Part shown: in pieces, positions 1-6,146 of the stretch
Layout: each line of letters starts with the position of its first letter
Position numbering within the stretch: the stretch's first letter is position 1
Source: Gammaproteobacteria bacterium
GTDB lineage: Bacteria > Pseudomonadota > Gammaproteobacteria > SZUA-229
NCBI GenBank assembly: GCA_024278435.1
Contig: JAJRTD010000078.1
Location: forward strand, 1-10,424
DNA length: 10,424 nt
Direction of reading: 5' to 3'
Notes under the pieces: model-generated
Databases searched by the model: none
What the model was told of the DNA's origin: nothing
Seen by the model: only the letters and a program-made list of their open reading frames with translations
Translations under genes and position numbers: made by a program

Positions 1-1
1 A

Positions 2-382
2 ACCGCCGTCGCCCAGGCTGAAGCGGAAAACAAAAAATTCCTTAACAGCATGGCTGACGAATCATTATCAGCAAGCTCATCAAGTTCTGCTGCGGCCGCC
101 ATGGGTAAAGTAAGCAGTTACTCTGTTGTTCGTGGTGACAATCTGTGGAACATTTCTGGTAAAGATGAAGTTTATGCCGATCCTTACCAGTGGCCACTGA
201 TTTACAAAACAAACCGTGACAAGATCAAAGATGCTGACCTGATCTATCCTGGCCAGGTTCTTGATATTGACCAGAATGCATCAGCCTCTGAAATCGATGC
301 GGCCATCAACCACGCAAAAACACGTGGTGCCTGGTCACTGGGTGATACTGAACAGTCTGATCGTGACTACCTGGCAAAATAA
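2..382 (+). CDS. LysM-domain cell-wall protein, 3' portion (5' end outside window)
   Basis: The frame is open from the first complete codon at base 2, so the gene begins upstream and the ATG at 50 is probably internal. The visible 126 residues start with an Ala/Glu-rich helical stretch and a Ser/Ala linker. One LysM domain follows, encoded by about 119-268, with the landmarks YSVVRGDNLWNIS at its start and LIYPGQVLDI at its end. LysM domains bind the N-acetylglucosamine backbone of peptidoglycan, so the product should sit in the periplasm or at the outer membrane. The missing N-terminus probably carries a signal peptide or lipobox, but this cannot be seen. The tail after LysM (about 37 residues, with an AINHAKTRGAWSLG segment) is charged and helical and has no function I can name. 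An intrinsic terminator follows 21 bases after the stop codon, so this is the last gene of its transcript. Confidence 0.85.
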   Translation, partial: TAVAQAEAENKKFLNSMADESLSASSSSSAAAAMGKVSSYSVVRGDNLWNISGKDEVYADPYQWPLIYKTNRDKIKDADLIYPGQVLDIDQNASASEIDAAINHAKTRGAWSLGDTEQSDRDYLAK

Positions 383-403
383 TACTGCCTGGCATATCGC
401 TTG

Positions 404-432
404 AAAAAGGCCCGCTTTTGCGGGCCTTTTTT
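404..432 (+). terminator. Rho-independent terminator of the LysM gene
   Basis: A perfect 7-bp GC stem (GGCCCGC at 409-415 with GCGGGCC at 420-426) encloses a TTTT loop. It is flanked by five A upstream and six T downstream. It lies 21 bases after the LysM stop codon, where an intrinsic terminator is expected. Confidence 0.92.
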
Positions 433-456
433 GTGTTAGAAAACTAAAATGCGGTG

Positions 457-629
457 TTTCCGCCAATGAACGCGAATAAACGCAAATGTCAGCATTATTG
501 TCCTGAACAAAAGAGAGGAACGCAGCAATACGTTATTTGTTGCCTATACAGAGGTTCCTTAGGCTAAGCGCTGCCTTCAAAGCAACACCATAAATATCAT
601 TTGCGTTTATTCGCGTTCATTGGCGGAAA
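457..629. repeat. 173-bp element with perfect 32-bp terminal inverted repeats (MITE-like or palindromic repeat unit)
   Basis: Bases 457-488 are the exact reverse complement of 598-629 (32 of 32). They enclose a 109-bp core without a credible gene. Each arm contains two similar ten-base units, AATGAACGCG and AATAAACGCA. The core can form a further hairpin: AGGAAC plus GCAGCAA (516-528) against TTGTTGC (537-543, one G-T pair) and GTTCCT (554-559), with a 10-base bulge on the 3' side. The complete transcript could fold into one long rod. Non-coding units with long terminal inverted repeats are typical of MITEs and related dispersed palindromes. No transposase is present and no target-site duplication is obvious. 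The element fills most of the 309-bp gap between the LysM gene and the acylphosphatase gene. The rest of that gap holds only the terminator and short unassigned flanks. Confidence 0.75.
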
Positions 630-691
630 ACATTCTGGTCTTATTTTCAGATAAAAGCCGTGTGTTTATCCCCCCGGGTTTGTCGAACCAT

Positions 692-985
692 ATGATTATC
701 AGTAAACAGATTTTTATCAGTGGTCGGGTACAGGGCGTGTTTTTTCGCGACAGTACCCGGCAGGTGGCATCCCGGCTGGGGCTCAGCGGCGGGGTAAGAA
801 ACCTGTCTGACGGGCGTGTCGAGGTACAGGTTGGCGGTGACGTCGAGGCGGTCCAGGCATTAATTAAATGGCTGAAAACCGGGCCGAAACTGGCAAAAGT
901 GTCTACTATTGAAGTACTGGATCTATCTGCAGATGTACTGCCACGGCTGTTAACCGGGCGGTTTGAAATCTGGCCGACAGAATAG
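692..985 (+). CDS. Acylphosphatase
   Basis: This 97-residue protein matches acylphosphatase, a small cytoplasmic enzyme hydrolysing acyl-phosphates such as acetyl phosphate or 1,3-bisphosphoglycerate. The signature SGRVQGVFFR (residues 10-19) carries the catalytic and phosphate-binding Arg19, and VRNLSDGRVEV carries the catalytic Asn37. Most relatives have GWVRN; here it is GGVRN, a Trp-to-Gly change outside the catalytic pair. I chose the ATG at 692 because it gives the usual family length and places the motif about ten residues in. The frame is open further upstream to a TTG at 620, but that start lies inside the inverted-repeat arm and would add 24 residues foreign to the family. No good Shine-Dalgarno sequence precedes 692. 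GTG 662 and TTG 680 are other in-frame starts. The next gene starts 78 bases downstream on the same strand, so co-transcription is possible. Confidence 0.88.
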   Translation: MIISKQIFISGRVQGVFFRDSTRQVASRLGLSGGVRNLSDGRVEVQVGGDVEAVQALIKWLKTGPKLAKVSTIEVLDLSADVLPRLLTGRFEIWPTE

Positions 986-1063
986 TGCCTGTATCAGCCT
1001 GCGAACAGGCCGGGTATGAAAAATTAAACCTGCAATCAGCGCGTAAAGCGAGTAACGAAAACA

Positions 1064-2851
1064 ATGAACGCCGTATTTGATAACAATGCAAAACACAATC
1101 AGCATCTTGAAATTCATGACATTTTAAAATGGCTTGAAGAAGACGGCATGGTGGATGCGGAGAATGCACACATGCTGCGTACACTGGCAAGCGGTGCTGA
1201 TTACAGGAAAAAGCACCCGCTTGAGGTGATTGCCGAACGCAACTGGGTTAATAACAAAACCGGTAAAAATCTGTCACTGGAAGCGCTGACCCAGTGGTTC
1301 GCCGAGCGCGTTGATTTGCCTTTTGTGCGTATCGACCCGCTGAAAATTGAAGTCGCGGAAGTGACCGAGGTAATGTCATACGCTTACGCAGCCCGCTACA
1401 ATGTCCTGCCCATAAAGGTTGATGCCACAACCATCACCATGGCGACCACACAGCCCTTTGAGCGTGAGTGGGAAGCCGAACTGTCTCGTATTCACAACAA
1501 GGAATTCAGGCTGGTCATTGCCAGCCCGGATGATATCCGCCGGTTGCTGCTGGAATTTTATTCTATTGCCAAGTCGGTTCATGGCGCCAGAACGTCATCG
1601 GATGCCGGCGGCGGCAATATCCAGAACCTTGAGCAGTTAATGGAACTGGGCCGTAGCGGCAAGCTTGATGCCAATGACCAGCACGTGGTGAATATTGTGG
1701 ACTGGTTGCTGCAGTATGCTTTTGAGCAGCGCGCCAGTGATATTCACCTGGAACCGCGCCGTGATATGAGCCCGGTGCGTTTTCGTATTGATGGTGTATT
1801 ACAGGAGGTTTACCAGATACCGTCAGCGGTAATGAAAGCCGTGACCAGCCGTATCAAGATTATCGGCCGCATGGACGTGGCAGAGAAACGCCGGCCGCAG
1901 GACGGCCGTCTGAAAACCCGTACCGAAGATGGCCGCGAAGTCGAGCTGCGACTGTCCACTATGCCAACGGCATTCGGTGAAAAACTGGTAATGCGTATTT
2001 TCGATCCGGAAGTGCTGGTGAAAAACTTCCGTCAGCTGGGCTTCAGCAAAAAGGACAATGAAATCTGGCAGTCAATGATCGAGCAGCCGCATGGTATTAT
2101 CCTGGTAACCGGTCCCACCGGTTCCGGTAAAACCACCACCCTGTATTCCACCCTTAAGCTGCTGGCAAAGCCGGATGTCAATGTCTGCAGTATTGAAGAT
2201 CCGATCGAGCTGATCGAGCCGTCTTTTAACCAGATGCAGGTGCAGAAAAATATCGACCTGGATTTCGCCAGCGGCGTCCGTACCCTGTTACGGCAGGATC
2301 CCGATATTATTATGATCGGCGAAATCCGTGACCGGGAAACGGCCGATATTGCCATCCAGGCCGCGCTTACCGGCCACCTGGTGCTTTCCACCCTGCACAC
2401 CAATGACGCCCCTTCAGCCATCACCCGTATGCTGGATATTGGCGTGCCGCCGTATCTGATCCAGTCATCGGTGCTGGGTATTATGGCGCAGCGCCTGGTG
2501 CGAACCCTGTGCCCGCACTGCAAACAGCCCGCAAAGATCAGTGACACGGCGTGGGATGAGCTGGTCAAGCCCTGGAAAGCGAAAAAACCTGAAACCATCT
2601 ACCGGCCGGTTGGCTGCCTGGAATGCCGTGATACCGGCTACCAGGGACGTATGGGCATCTATGAGATGTTCCGTTTTTCCGGAGAAAGCCGCCAGCTGGT
2701 GACAGAAAACTGTGATATCCACGATTTGCGCCGCCAGGCGATAAAAGATGGCCTGCAGCCGCTGCGCCTCAGTGGCGCCAATAAAGTAGCAAAAGGAGAA
2801 ACCACGGTTGAAGAGGTGCTGCGGGTGGCGCCGCCACCTCTGGACAGCTGA
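1064..2851 (+). CDS. GspE/PulE/PilB-family secretion or pilus assembly ATPase
   Basis: This 595-residue protein belongs to the hexameric ATPases that power type II secretion and type IV pilus assembly at the cytoplasmic face of the inner membrane. In order it shows: an N-terminal regulatory MshEN/T2SSE_N-like region (about 60-165), the family N2 region with ASDIHLEP near 225, Walker A GPTGSGKT (350-357), Walker B DPDIIMIGE (412-420) followed by the Arg/Glu-rich IRDRETA, a His box LSTLHTNDAPSA, and a zinc site formed by CPHC (483-486) and CLEC (518-521). All catalytic motifs are intact and the length is normal. The tetracysteine zinc site fits GspE and PilB but not the retraction ATPase PilT. 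No platform protein (GspF/PilC) or pseudopilin gene is nearby, so secretion and pilus roles cannot be told apart. The ribosome binding site is weak. Confidence 0.9.
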   Translation: MNAVFDNNAKHNQHLEIHDILKWLEEDGMVDAENAHMLRTLASGADYRKKHPLEVIAERNWVNNKTGKNLSLEALTQWFAERVDLPFVRIDPLKIEVAEVTEVMSYAYAARYNVLPIKVDATTITMATTQPFEREWEAELSRIHNKEFRLVIASPDDIRRLLLEFYSIAKSVHGARTSSDAGGGNIQNLEQLMELGRSGKLDANDQHVVNIVDWLLQYAFEQRASDIHLEPRRDMSPVRFRIDGVLQEVYQIPSAVMKAVTSRIKIIGRMDVAEKRRPQDGRLKTRTEDGREVELRLSTMPTAFGEKLVMRIFDPEVLVKNFRQLGFSKKDNEIWQSMIEQPHGIILVTGPTGSGKTTTLYSTLKLLAKPDVNVCSIEDPIELIEPSFNQMQVQKNIDLDFASGVRTLLRQDPDIIMIGEIRDRETADIAIQAALTGHLVLSTLHTNDAPSAITRMLDIGVPPYLIQSSVLGIMAQRLVRTLCPHCKQPAKISDTAWDELVKPWKAKKPETIYRPVGCLECRDTGYQGRMGIYEMFRFSGESRQLVTENCDIHDLRRQAIKDGLQPLRLSGANKVAKGETTVEEVLRVAPPPLDS

Positions 2852-2942
2852 CGACACACGTTTTTCGTCATTCATTATTCGTCGTTCGTAAGGCGAAAAT
2901 CGATCAACGGCCAGCGATGGCTCTCTATCCCTCAAGTTAGAT

Positions 2943-3003
2943 TTCGTCCATTGCCAGCAACAGGTTATAATCGCGTCCCAAAGCCCATTTAATGAACGAG
3001 GAG
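2943..3003 (+). promoter_or_regulatory. Putative sigma-70 promoter and ribosome binding site for the DUF302-glutaredoxin unit
   Basis: A perfect TATAAT (2966-2971) lies 17 bases after a poor -35 match, TTCGTC (2943-2948). A strong Shine-Dalgarno sequence, GAGGAG (2998-3003), sits five bases before the ATG at 3009. The weak -35 box suggests either activator dependence or a modest promoter. The rest of the 157-bp gap after the ATPase gene contains an imperfect pair of TTCGTC(A/G)TTC words (2864-2873, 2878-2887) and no convincing intrinsic terminator. Confidence 0.55.
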
Positions 3004-3008
3004 CTATC

Positions 3009-3395
3009 ATGAGTTATTACTTTTCCAAGATCATCGATGATAAATTCGATGATGCTATTGAGCGTGTTACCGCTGCGCTGGCTGATGCCGGTTTTGGTGT
3101 ATTAACCACTATCGACGTTAGCGCGACCCTGAAAAAGAAAATTGATGTTGATTTTCAGCGCTATACCATTCTGGGTGCCTGTAACCCGAAATTTGCCTAC
3201 AAGGCGCTGCAGGCCGAAGACAAGATCGGCACCATGCTGCCCTGTAATGTGATCGTTCAGGAAACGCCTGAGGGTAAGGTTGAAGTTGCGGCAGTCGATC
3301 CCATGGCTTCTATGATGGCGATTAAAAATGACGACCTGGGCGCTGTTGCCAGTGAGGTACAGGGCATGCTGAAAAACGTAATTGAAGGTTTATAA
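3009..3395 (+). CDS. DUF302-domain protein
   Basis: This 128-residue protein fits the DUF302 family in length and layout. An N-terminal YYFSKIIDDKFDDAIERV helix entry is followed by ALADAGFGVLTTIDVSATLKKK, then a core with YTILGACNPKFAYKAL and MLPCNVIVQE, which are typical DUF302 landmarks. There is no signal peptide or membrane span, so it is probably cytoplasmic. The biochemical function of DUF302 proteins is not established. Two cysteines (in LGACNP and LPCNV) are conserved-looking and could bind a metal or take part in thiol chemistry; that is inference. The gene has a strong GAGGAG ribosome binding site. It stops three bases before the glutaredoxin start, so the two are almost certainly one translationally coupled operon, which suggests a redox-linked role. 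Confidence 0.85.
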   Translation: MSYYFSKIIDDKFDDAIERVTAALADAGFGVLTTIDVSATLKKKIDVDFQRYTILGACNPKFAYKALQAEDKIGTMLPCNVIVQETPEGKVEVAAVDPMASMMAIKNDDLGAVASEVQGMLKNVIEGL

Positions 3396-3398
3396 CAG

Positions 3399-3659
3399 AT
3401 GGCCAAGCCAAAAATTATTATCTATAGCGGTCGATTTTGTGGTTATTGCACCGCAGCAGAACGTCTTTTCCAGAGCAAGAATGCTGAATATGAATTGATC
3501 AAGGTTGACGAAGATCCGAAAATGTTTGATCACATGATGGAAATTACCGGTCGTCGTACCATTCCGCAAATATTCATTGATGATTTTCATGTCGGCGGTT
3601 TTGATGACCTGTCTGCGCTGAACCAGAGTGGCAAGCTGGACAAGCTGCTTAATCCTTAA
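3399..3659 (+). CDS. grxC: Glutaredoxin 3 (GrxC-type)
   Basis: This 86-residue protein has the glutaredoxin fold. The active site CGYC (Cys14-Cys17) follows the first strand KIIIYS, the cis-proline loop TIPQ (54-57) contacts glutathione, and GGFDDLSALNQSGKLDKLL ends the domain with the glutathione-binding GG-D-D element. Such enzymes reduce disulfides or glutathione adducts in the cytoplasm using glutathione. Classical GrxC uses CPYC; here Pro is replaced by Gly, which occurs in some bacterial glutaredoxins and can shift redox potential or permit iron-sulfur cluster binding (inference). The start follows GAAGG at 3384-3388 and lies three bases after the DUF302 stop codon, so the genes form a pair. 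The length is the usual one for GrxC. Confidence 0.9.
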   Translation: MAKPKIIIYSGRFCGYCTAAERLFQSKNAEYELIKVDEDPKMFDHMMEITGRRTIPQIFIDDFHVGGFDDLSALNQSGKLDKLLNP

Positions 3660-3669
3660 ACAAATCGTG

Positions 3670-3714
3670 GCATAAAATCCGCTGCGGCCGTTAATGCCGG
3701 CGCGCATTTTATGC
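3670..3714 (+). promoter_or_regulatory. Stable hairpin between grxC and cysG
   Basis: GCATAAAAT (3670-3678) pairs perfectly with ATTTTATGC (3706-3714). Inside, CGC pairs with GCG across one C-C mismatch, and CGGC pairs with GCCG further in. No U-tract follows, so it is not a textbook intrinsic terminator. It begins 11 bases after the grxC stop codon and could protect the 3' end of the mRNA, attenuate read-through into cysG, or mark a Rho-dependent end. Confidence 0.5.
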
Positions 3715-3770
3715 TGTGAAATCCTGACAGAAATAAATAATCCTGCCCCATTCAAAAAAAGACTACTGCT

Positions 3771-5198
3771 ATGGAATACCTGCCAATATTTATACAAATT
3801 AAAAACCGTCCCTGCCTGGTTGTCGGCGGTGGTTCTATAGCGGCGCGTAAAGTTGCTTTATTAAGAAAAGCCCAGGGCAGCGTGACCGTGGTTTCGCCGC
3901 AGCTTTGCGAGGAACTGGATAAGTTAAAAGCAGAGGGGGCAATACAGCACCTTGCCCGTGAATTTGAAGACGGTGACCTTGCCGAGTGTGTGCTGGTTAT
4001 TGCGGCAACAGACCAGCGGGCGGTTAATGAGCAGGTTTCTGCACAGGCGGCCAAACGGCGCCTGCCGGTAAACGTGGTTGATAACCCAGACCTGTGCAGT
4101 TTTATTATGCCTTCCATTATCGACCGTTCGCCGGTTGTCATCGCGGTATCGACCGGCGGCTCCTCACCGGTGCTGGCGCGGCTGATTCGCACCAAGCTTG
4201 AAGGCAGCATTCCCGCTGCCTACGGGCGGCTGGCAAAACTGGTGGAAGGTTTTCGTGACCGGGTCAAAACCGCCTTTCCTGATGTCGAATCGCGCCGTGG
4301 CTTCTGGGAAAAAATACTGGAAGGCAGCGTGGCCGAAAGAGTTTTTTCGGGTCATGAAGAAGAAGCAAAGAAACTGCTGGACGCGGCCATCAGTAAACAG
4401 TCGGCCAGTGCCGATATGCCCGGTGAGGTGTTCCTGGTCGGTGCCGGCCCCGGTGACCCGGACCTGTTAACGTTTCGTGCCCTGCGCCTGATGCAGCAGG
4501 CCGATGTGGTGGTTTATGACCGCCTGGTGTCGCCGGCCATTATGGAACTGGTGCGCCGTGATGCGGAAATTGTTTATGTCGGCAAGGAGCGTGACAAGCA
4601 CACCATGCAGCAGGAGAACATCAACCAGCTGCTGGTGCGCCTGGCCAAAGACGGTAAACGGGTGCTGCGTCTGAAAGGCGGTGACCCCTTTATTTTCGGC
4701 CGTGGTGGCGAGGAAATTGAGGAGCTGGCCCAGGAGGGGATTACCTTCCAGGTAGTGCCGGGCATTACTGCTGCCAACGGCTGCTCATCCTATGCCGGCA
4801 TCCCCCTGACGCACCGTGATTACGCCCAGTCCTGCGTGTTTGTTACCGGCCATTTAAAAGACGGCTCGGTGGATCTGAACTGGAAGGCACTGGCGCATCC
4901 GAACCAGACTGTGGTGTTTTACATGGGGCTGCATGGTGCGCCGACCCTGTGCAAGGAAATGGTGGCACACGGTCTGCCAGCCAGTACCCCGGTGGCGCTG
5001 GTGGAGCAGGGCACCACACCGCAGCAGCGGGTTTACACCGCAACACTGGATACTCTGCTGGATGTCATCGCCAGCAAGGATATCAAGCCACCGACCCTGA
5101 TTATCGTGGGTGAGGTGGTGAAACTGCGGGAGAAACTGTCGTGGCTGGAAGAGCGCCATGTTGAGAATGCGGACAGTGTTTTTGCCTACAAGAATTAA
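3771..5198 (+). CDS. cysG: Siroheme synthase CysG (precorrin-2 dehydrogenase/ferrochelatase fused to uroporphyrinogen-III methyltransferase)
   Basis: This 475-residue protein has both halves of CysG. The N-terminal part has the NAD-binding [11 protein letters not shown] (18-28), NVVDN with Asp104 at the position of the enteric catalytic Asp, and [12 protein letters not shown] (110-121). It would oxidise precorrin-2 and insert iron. The C-terminal part has [12 protein letters not shown] (from 223), VVYDR with Asp250, VGK with Lys272, [13 protein letters not shown] and VPGITAANG, the SAM-dependent uroporphyrinogen-III C-methyltransferase core. Together they turn uroporphyrinogen III into siroheme, the cofactor of sulfite and nitrite reductases. 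The first 130 residues align without gaps to my recollection of the E. coli enzyme. There, Ser128 is phosphorylated in the Salmonella protein; here that position is Thr. About 18 residues extend beyond the usual C-terminus. The ribosome binding site is weak. Grouping with sulfur and redox genes suggests supply of sulfite reductase, which is inference. Confidence 0.95.
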   Translation: MEYLPIFIQIKNRPCLVVGGGSIAARKVALLRKAQGSVTVVSPQLCEELDKLKAEGAIQHLAREFEDGDLAECVLVIAATDQRAVNEQVSAQAAKRRLPVNVVDNPDLCSFIMPSIIDRSPVVIAVSTGGSSPVLARLIRTKLEGSIPAAYGRLAKLVEGFRDRVKTAFPDVESRRGFWEKILEGSVAERVFSGHEEEAKKLLDAAISKQSASADMPGEVFLVGAGPGDPDLLTFRALRLMQQADVVVYDRLVSPAIMELVRRDAEIVYVGKERDKHTMQQENINQLLVRLAKDGKRVLRLKGGDPFIFGRGGEEIEELAQEGITFQVVPGITAANGCSSYAGIPLTHRDYAQSCVFVTGHLKDGSVDLNWKALAHPNQTVVFYMGLHGAPTLCKEMVAHGLPASTPVALVEQGTTPQQRVYTATLDTLLDVIASKDIKPPTLIIVGEVVKLREKLSWLEERHVENADSVFAYKN

Positions 5199-5205
5199 AG
5201 TTTAT

Positions 5206-5241
5206 AAATTGAAGTGACAAATGTTTCAATTTCGTCATAAT
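5206..5241 (+). promoter_or_regulatory. Putative promoter with overlapping palindrome upstream of the SH3b gene
   Basis: GTGACA (5214-5219) and CATAAT (5236-5241) are separated by 16 bases, and each matches five of six consensus positions. The -35 box lies inside a perfect 8-bp inverted repeat, AAATTGAA (5206-5213) and TTCAATTT (5225-5232), with an 11-base spacer. This arrangement would let a dimeric regulator cover the -35 region. The repeat could also be a weak end signal for cysG, but no T-tract follows. A second TATAAT at 5254-5259 has only a poor -35 partner. Confidence 0.45.
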
Positions 5242-5298
5242 ACGCAAATACTTTATAATTATTACGTATCATGATGTTTTAAAAAGGATCCAGCAAAA

Positions 5299-6006
5299 GT
5301 GATTAATAACCGTATTCAGACTTTTCGTTTATTTGTTTTATGTATAGCGCTGCTTTCGGCTGCCATGGTCAGTATGCCCGCCGCGGCAAAAACCGTGCGC
5401 TATGTCAGTGATGAACTCAAGATTCCACTGCGTTCGGGGGCATCCAACCAGCATCGTATTATCAAGTTCCTCACCAGTGGTACCGCGGTAACCGTGCTGG
5501 AAACATCGGACGATGATAAGTTTACCCAGGTTGAACTCAGTAACGGCAAGACAGGCTGGGTGCAGACTGATGACCTGATGAACATTCCCAGTGGCCGTGC
5601 CCGCCTGGTGGCGGCTAACAACAAACTGGCCAAATACAAGCAGGAGAACAGCAACCTGAAAAAAAATATTGCTGAACTGAAAGCTGAAATCAGGCAGTTG
5701 AAAAATGAAAAAAGTGCCTTGCTGAACGAACGCACCAACCTGAGTAATTCGCTGGACGATTTAAAAATAACCGCAGCGAATCCACTGGCGCTGTCGAAGA
5801 AAAACAAGCAGCTTAAAAAGGAACTGGAAAAAGTCCGCGCCCATGAATCCATGCTGGAAAAAGACAACCAGCAACTGCGCAGCAATGTCGCCCAGGAATG
5901 GTTTATTATCGGCGGCGGTGTTGCCATTGGCAGCCTGATTCTCGGCCTTATTATTACCCGCATTAACTGGCGCCGTAAACGTAACAGCTGGGGCGACAGC
6001 TTCTAG
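5299..6006 (+). CDS. YgiM-like SH3b / coiled-coil / single-span membrane protein (TIGR04211 family)
   Basis: This 235-residue protein has four parts. A signal peptide (about 1-30) has a hydrophobic core and a likely cut after the AAA before Lys31. A bacterial SH3 domain (about 32-95) contains LKIPLRSGAS and GKTGWVQTDDL. A long Lys/Glu/Asn-rich coiled coil spans about 100-198. One membrane span (about 201-222, starting at WFIIGGG) precedes a basic tail, RINWRRKRNSWGDSF. This layout and the WRRKR...W tail match the SH3-domain family that includes E. coli YgiM. It should be anchored in the inner membrane with the SH3b domain and coiled coil in the periplasm, perhaps binding peptidoglycan; its exact role is unknown. 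The start is GTG, supported by AAGGA ten bases upstream and by the signal peptide that follows at once. It appears to be a single-gene transcript ending at the terminator at 6010. Confidence 0.88.
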   Translation: MINNRIQTFRLFVLCIALLSAAMVSMPAAAKTVRYVSDELKIPLRSGASNQHRIIKFLTSGTAVTVLETSDDDKFTQVELSNGKTGWVQTDDLMNIPSGRARLVAANNKLAKYKQENSNLKKNIAELKAEIRQLKNEKSALLNERTNLSNSLDDLKITAANPLALSKKNKQLKKELEKVRAHESMLEKDNQQLRSNVAQEWFIIGGGVAIGSLILGLIITRINWRRKRNSWGDSF

Positions 6007-6009
6007 TTT

Positions 6010-6056
6010 AAAAAAACGGTAACGACTGCTACAAAACAGCCGTTACCGTTTTTTTT
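6010..6056 (+). terminator. Rho-independent terminator of the SH3b gene
   Basis: The stem pairs ACGGTAACG (6016-6024) with CGTTACCGT (6041-6049), extended by a run of seven A upstream and a run of T downstream. Inside, GCT (6028-6030) pairs with AGC (6038-6040). It starts four bases after the stop codon. The flanking A and T runs mean it could also act on minus-strand transcription. Confidence 0.9.
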
Positions 6057-6098
6057 ACAGTTGCTCGGCGGGCTAATGCTGTCGAGATTTCTTACTTC

Positions 6099-6136
6099 GA
6101 TATTCCTTGATATCCTTTTGATATTTATATAGATAT
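6099..6136. repeat. Four phased GATAT repeats in an AT-rich leader
   Basis: GATAT occurs at 6099-6103, 6109-6113, 6120-6124 and 6132-6136, giving steps of 10, 11 and 12 bases, close to one helical turn. The stretch is strongly AT-rich compared with its neighbours. It lies between the SH3b terminator and the truncated PEP-CTERM frame. It could be a bent DNA or protein-binding array, or simply AT-rich decay; nothing else supports a function. Confidence 0.4.
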
Positions 6137-6146
6137 TTTTATTCAC

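Noticed and set aside
457..629. CRISPR array or integron attC site
   Set aside because: There are only two copies, in inverted and not direct orientation, and no cas or integrase gene. The attC core sites (RYYYAAC/GTTRRRY) were not found at the ends.
997..1010. Small hairpin GCCTG-CGAA-CAGGC between acylphosphatase and the ATPase gene
   Set aside because: The stem has only five pairs and no T-tract, too weak to call a terminator or a regulatory RNA.
2032..2598. 188-codon open frame on the minus strand
   Set aside because: It lies entirely opposite the GspE-family gene. Its residues are rich in Ser, Arg and Ile, as expected from the antisense of a GC-biased coding frame, and it has no family motif.
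2864..2887. Near-repeat TTCGTCATTC / TTCGTCGTTC after the ATPase gene
   Set aside because: Two short copies 14 bases apart in a low-complexity stretch are within chance and have no supporting structure.
6076..6132. Short frame beginning MLSRFLTSIF as a possible lost signal peptide for the PEP-CTERM fragment
   Set aside because: It is hydrophobic but ends at TAG after 18 codons, lacks a ribosome binding site and cleavage site, and its composition follows from AT-rich DNA.
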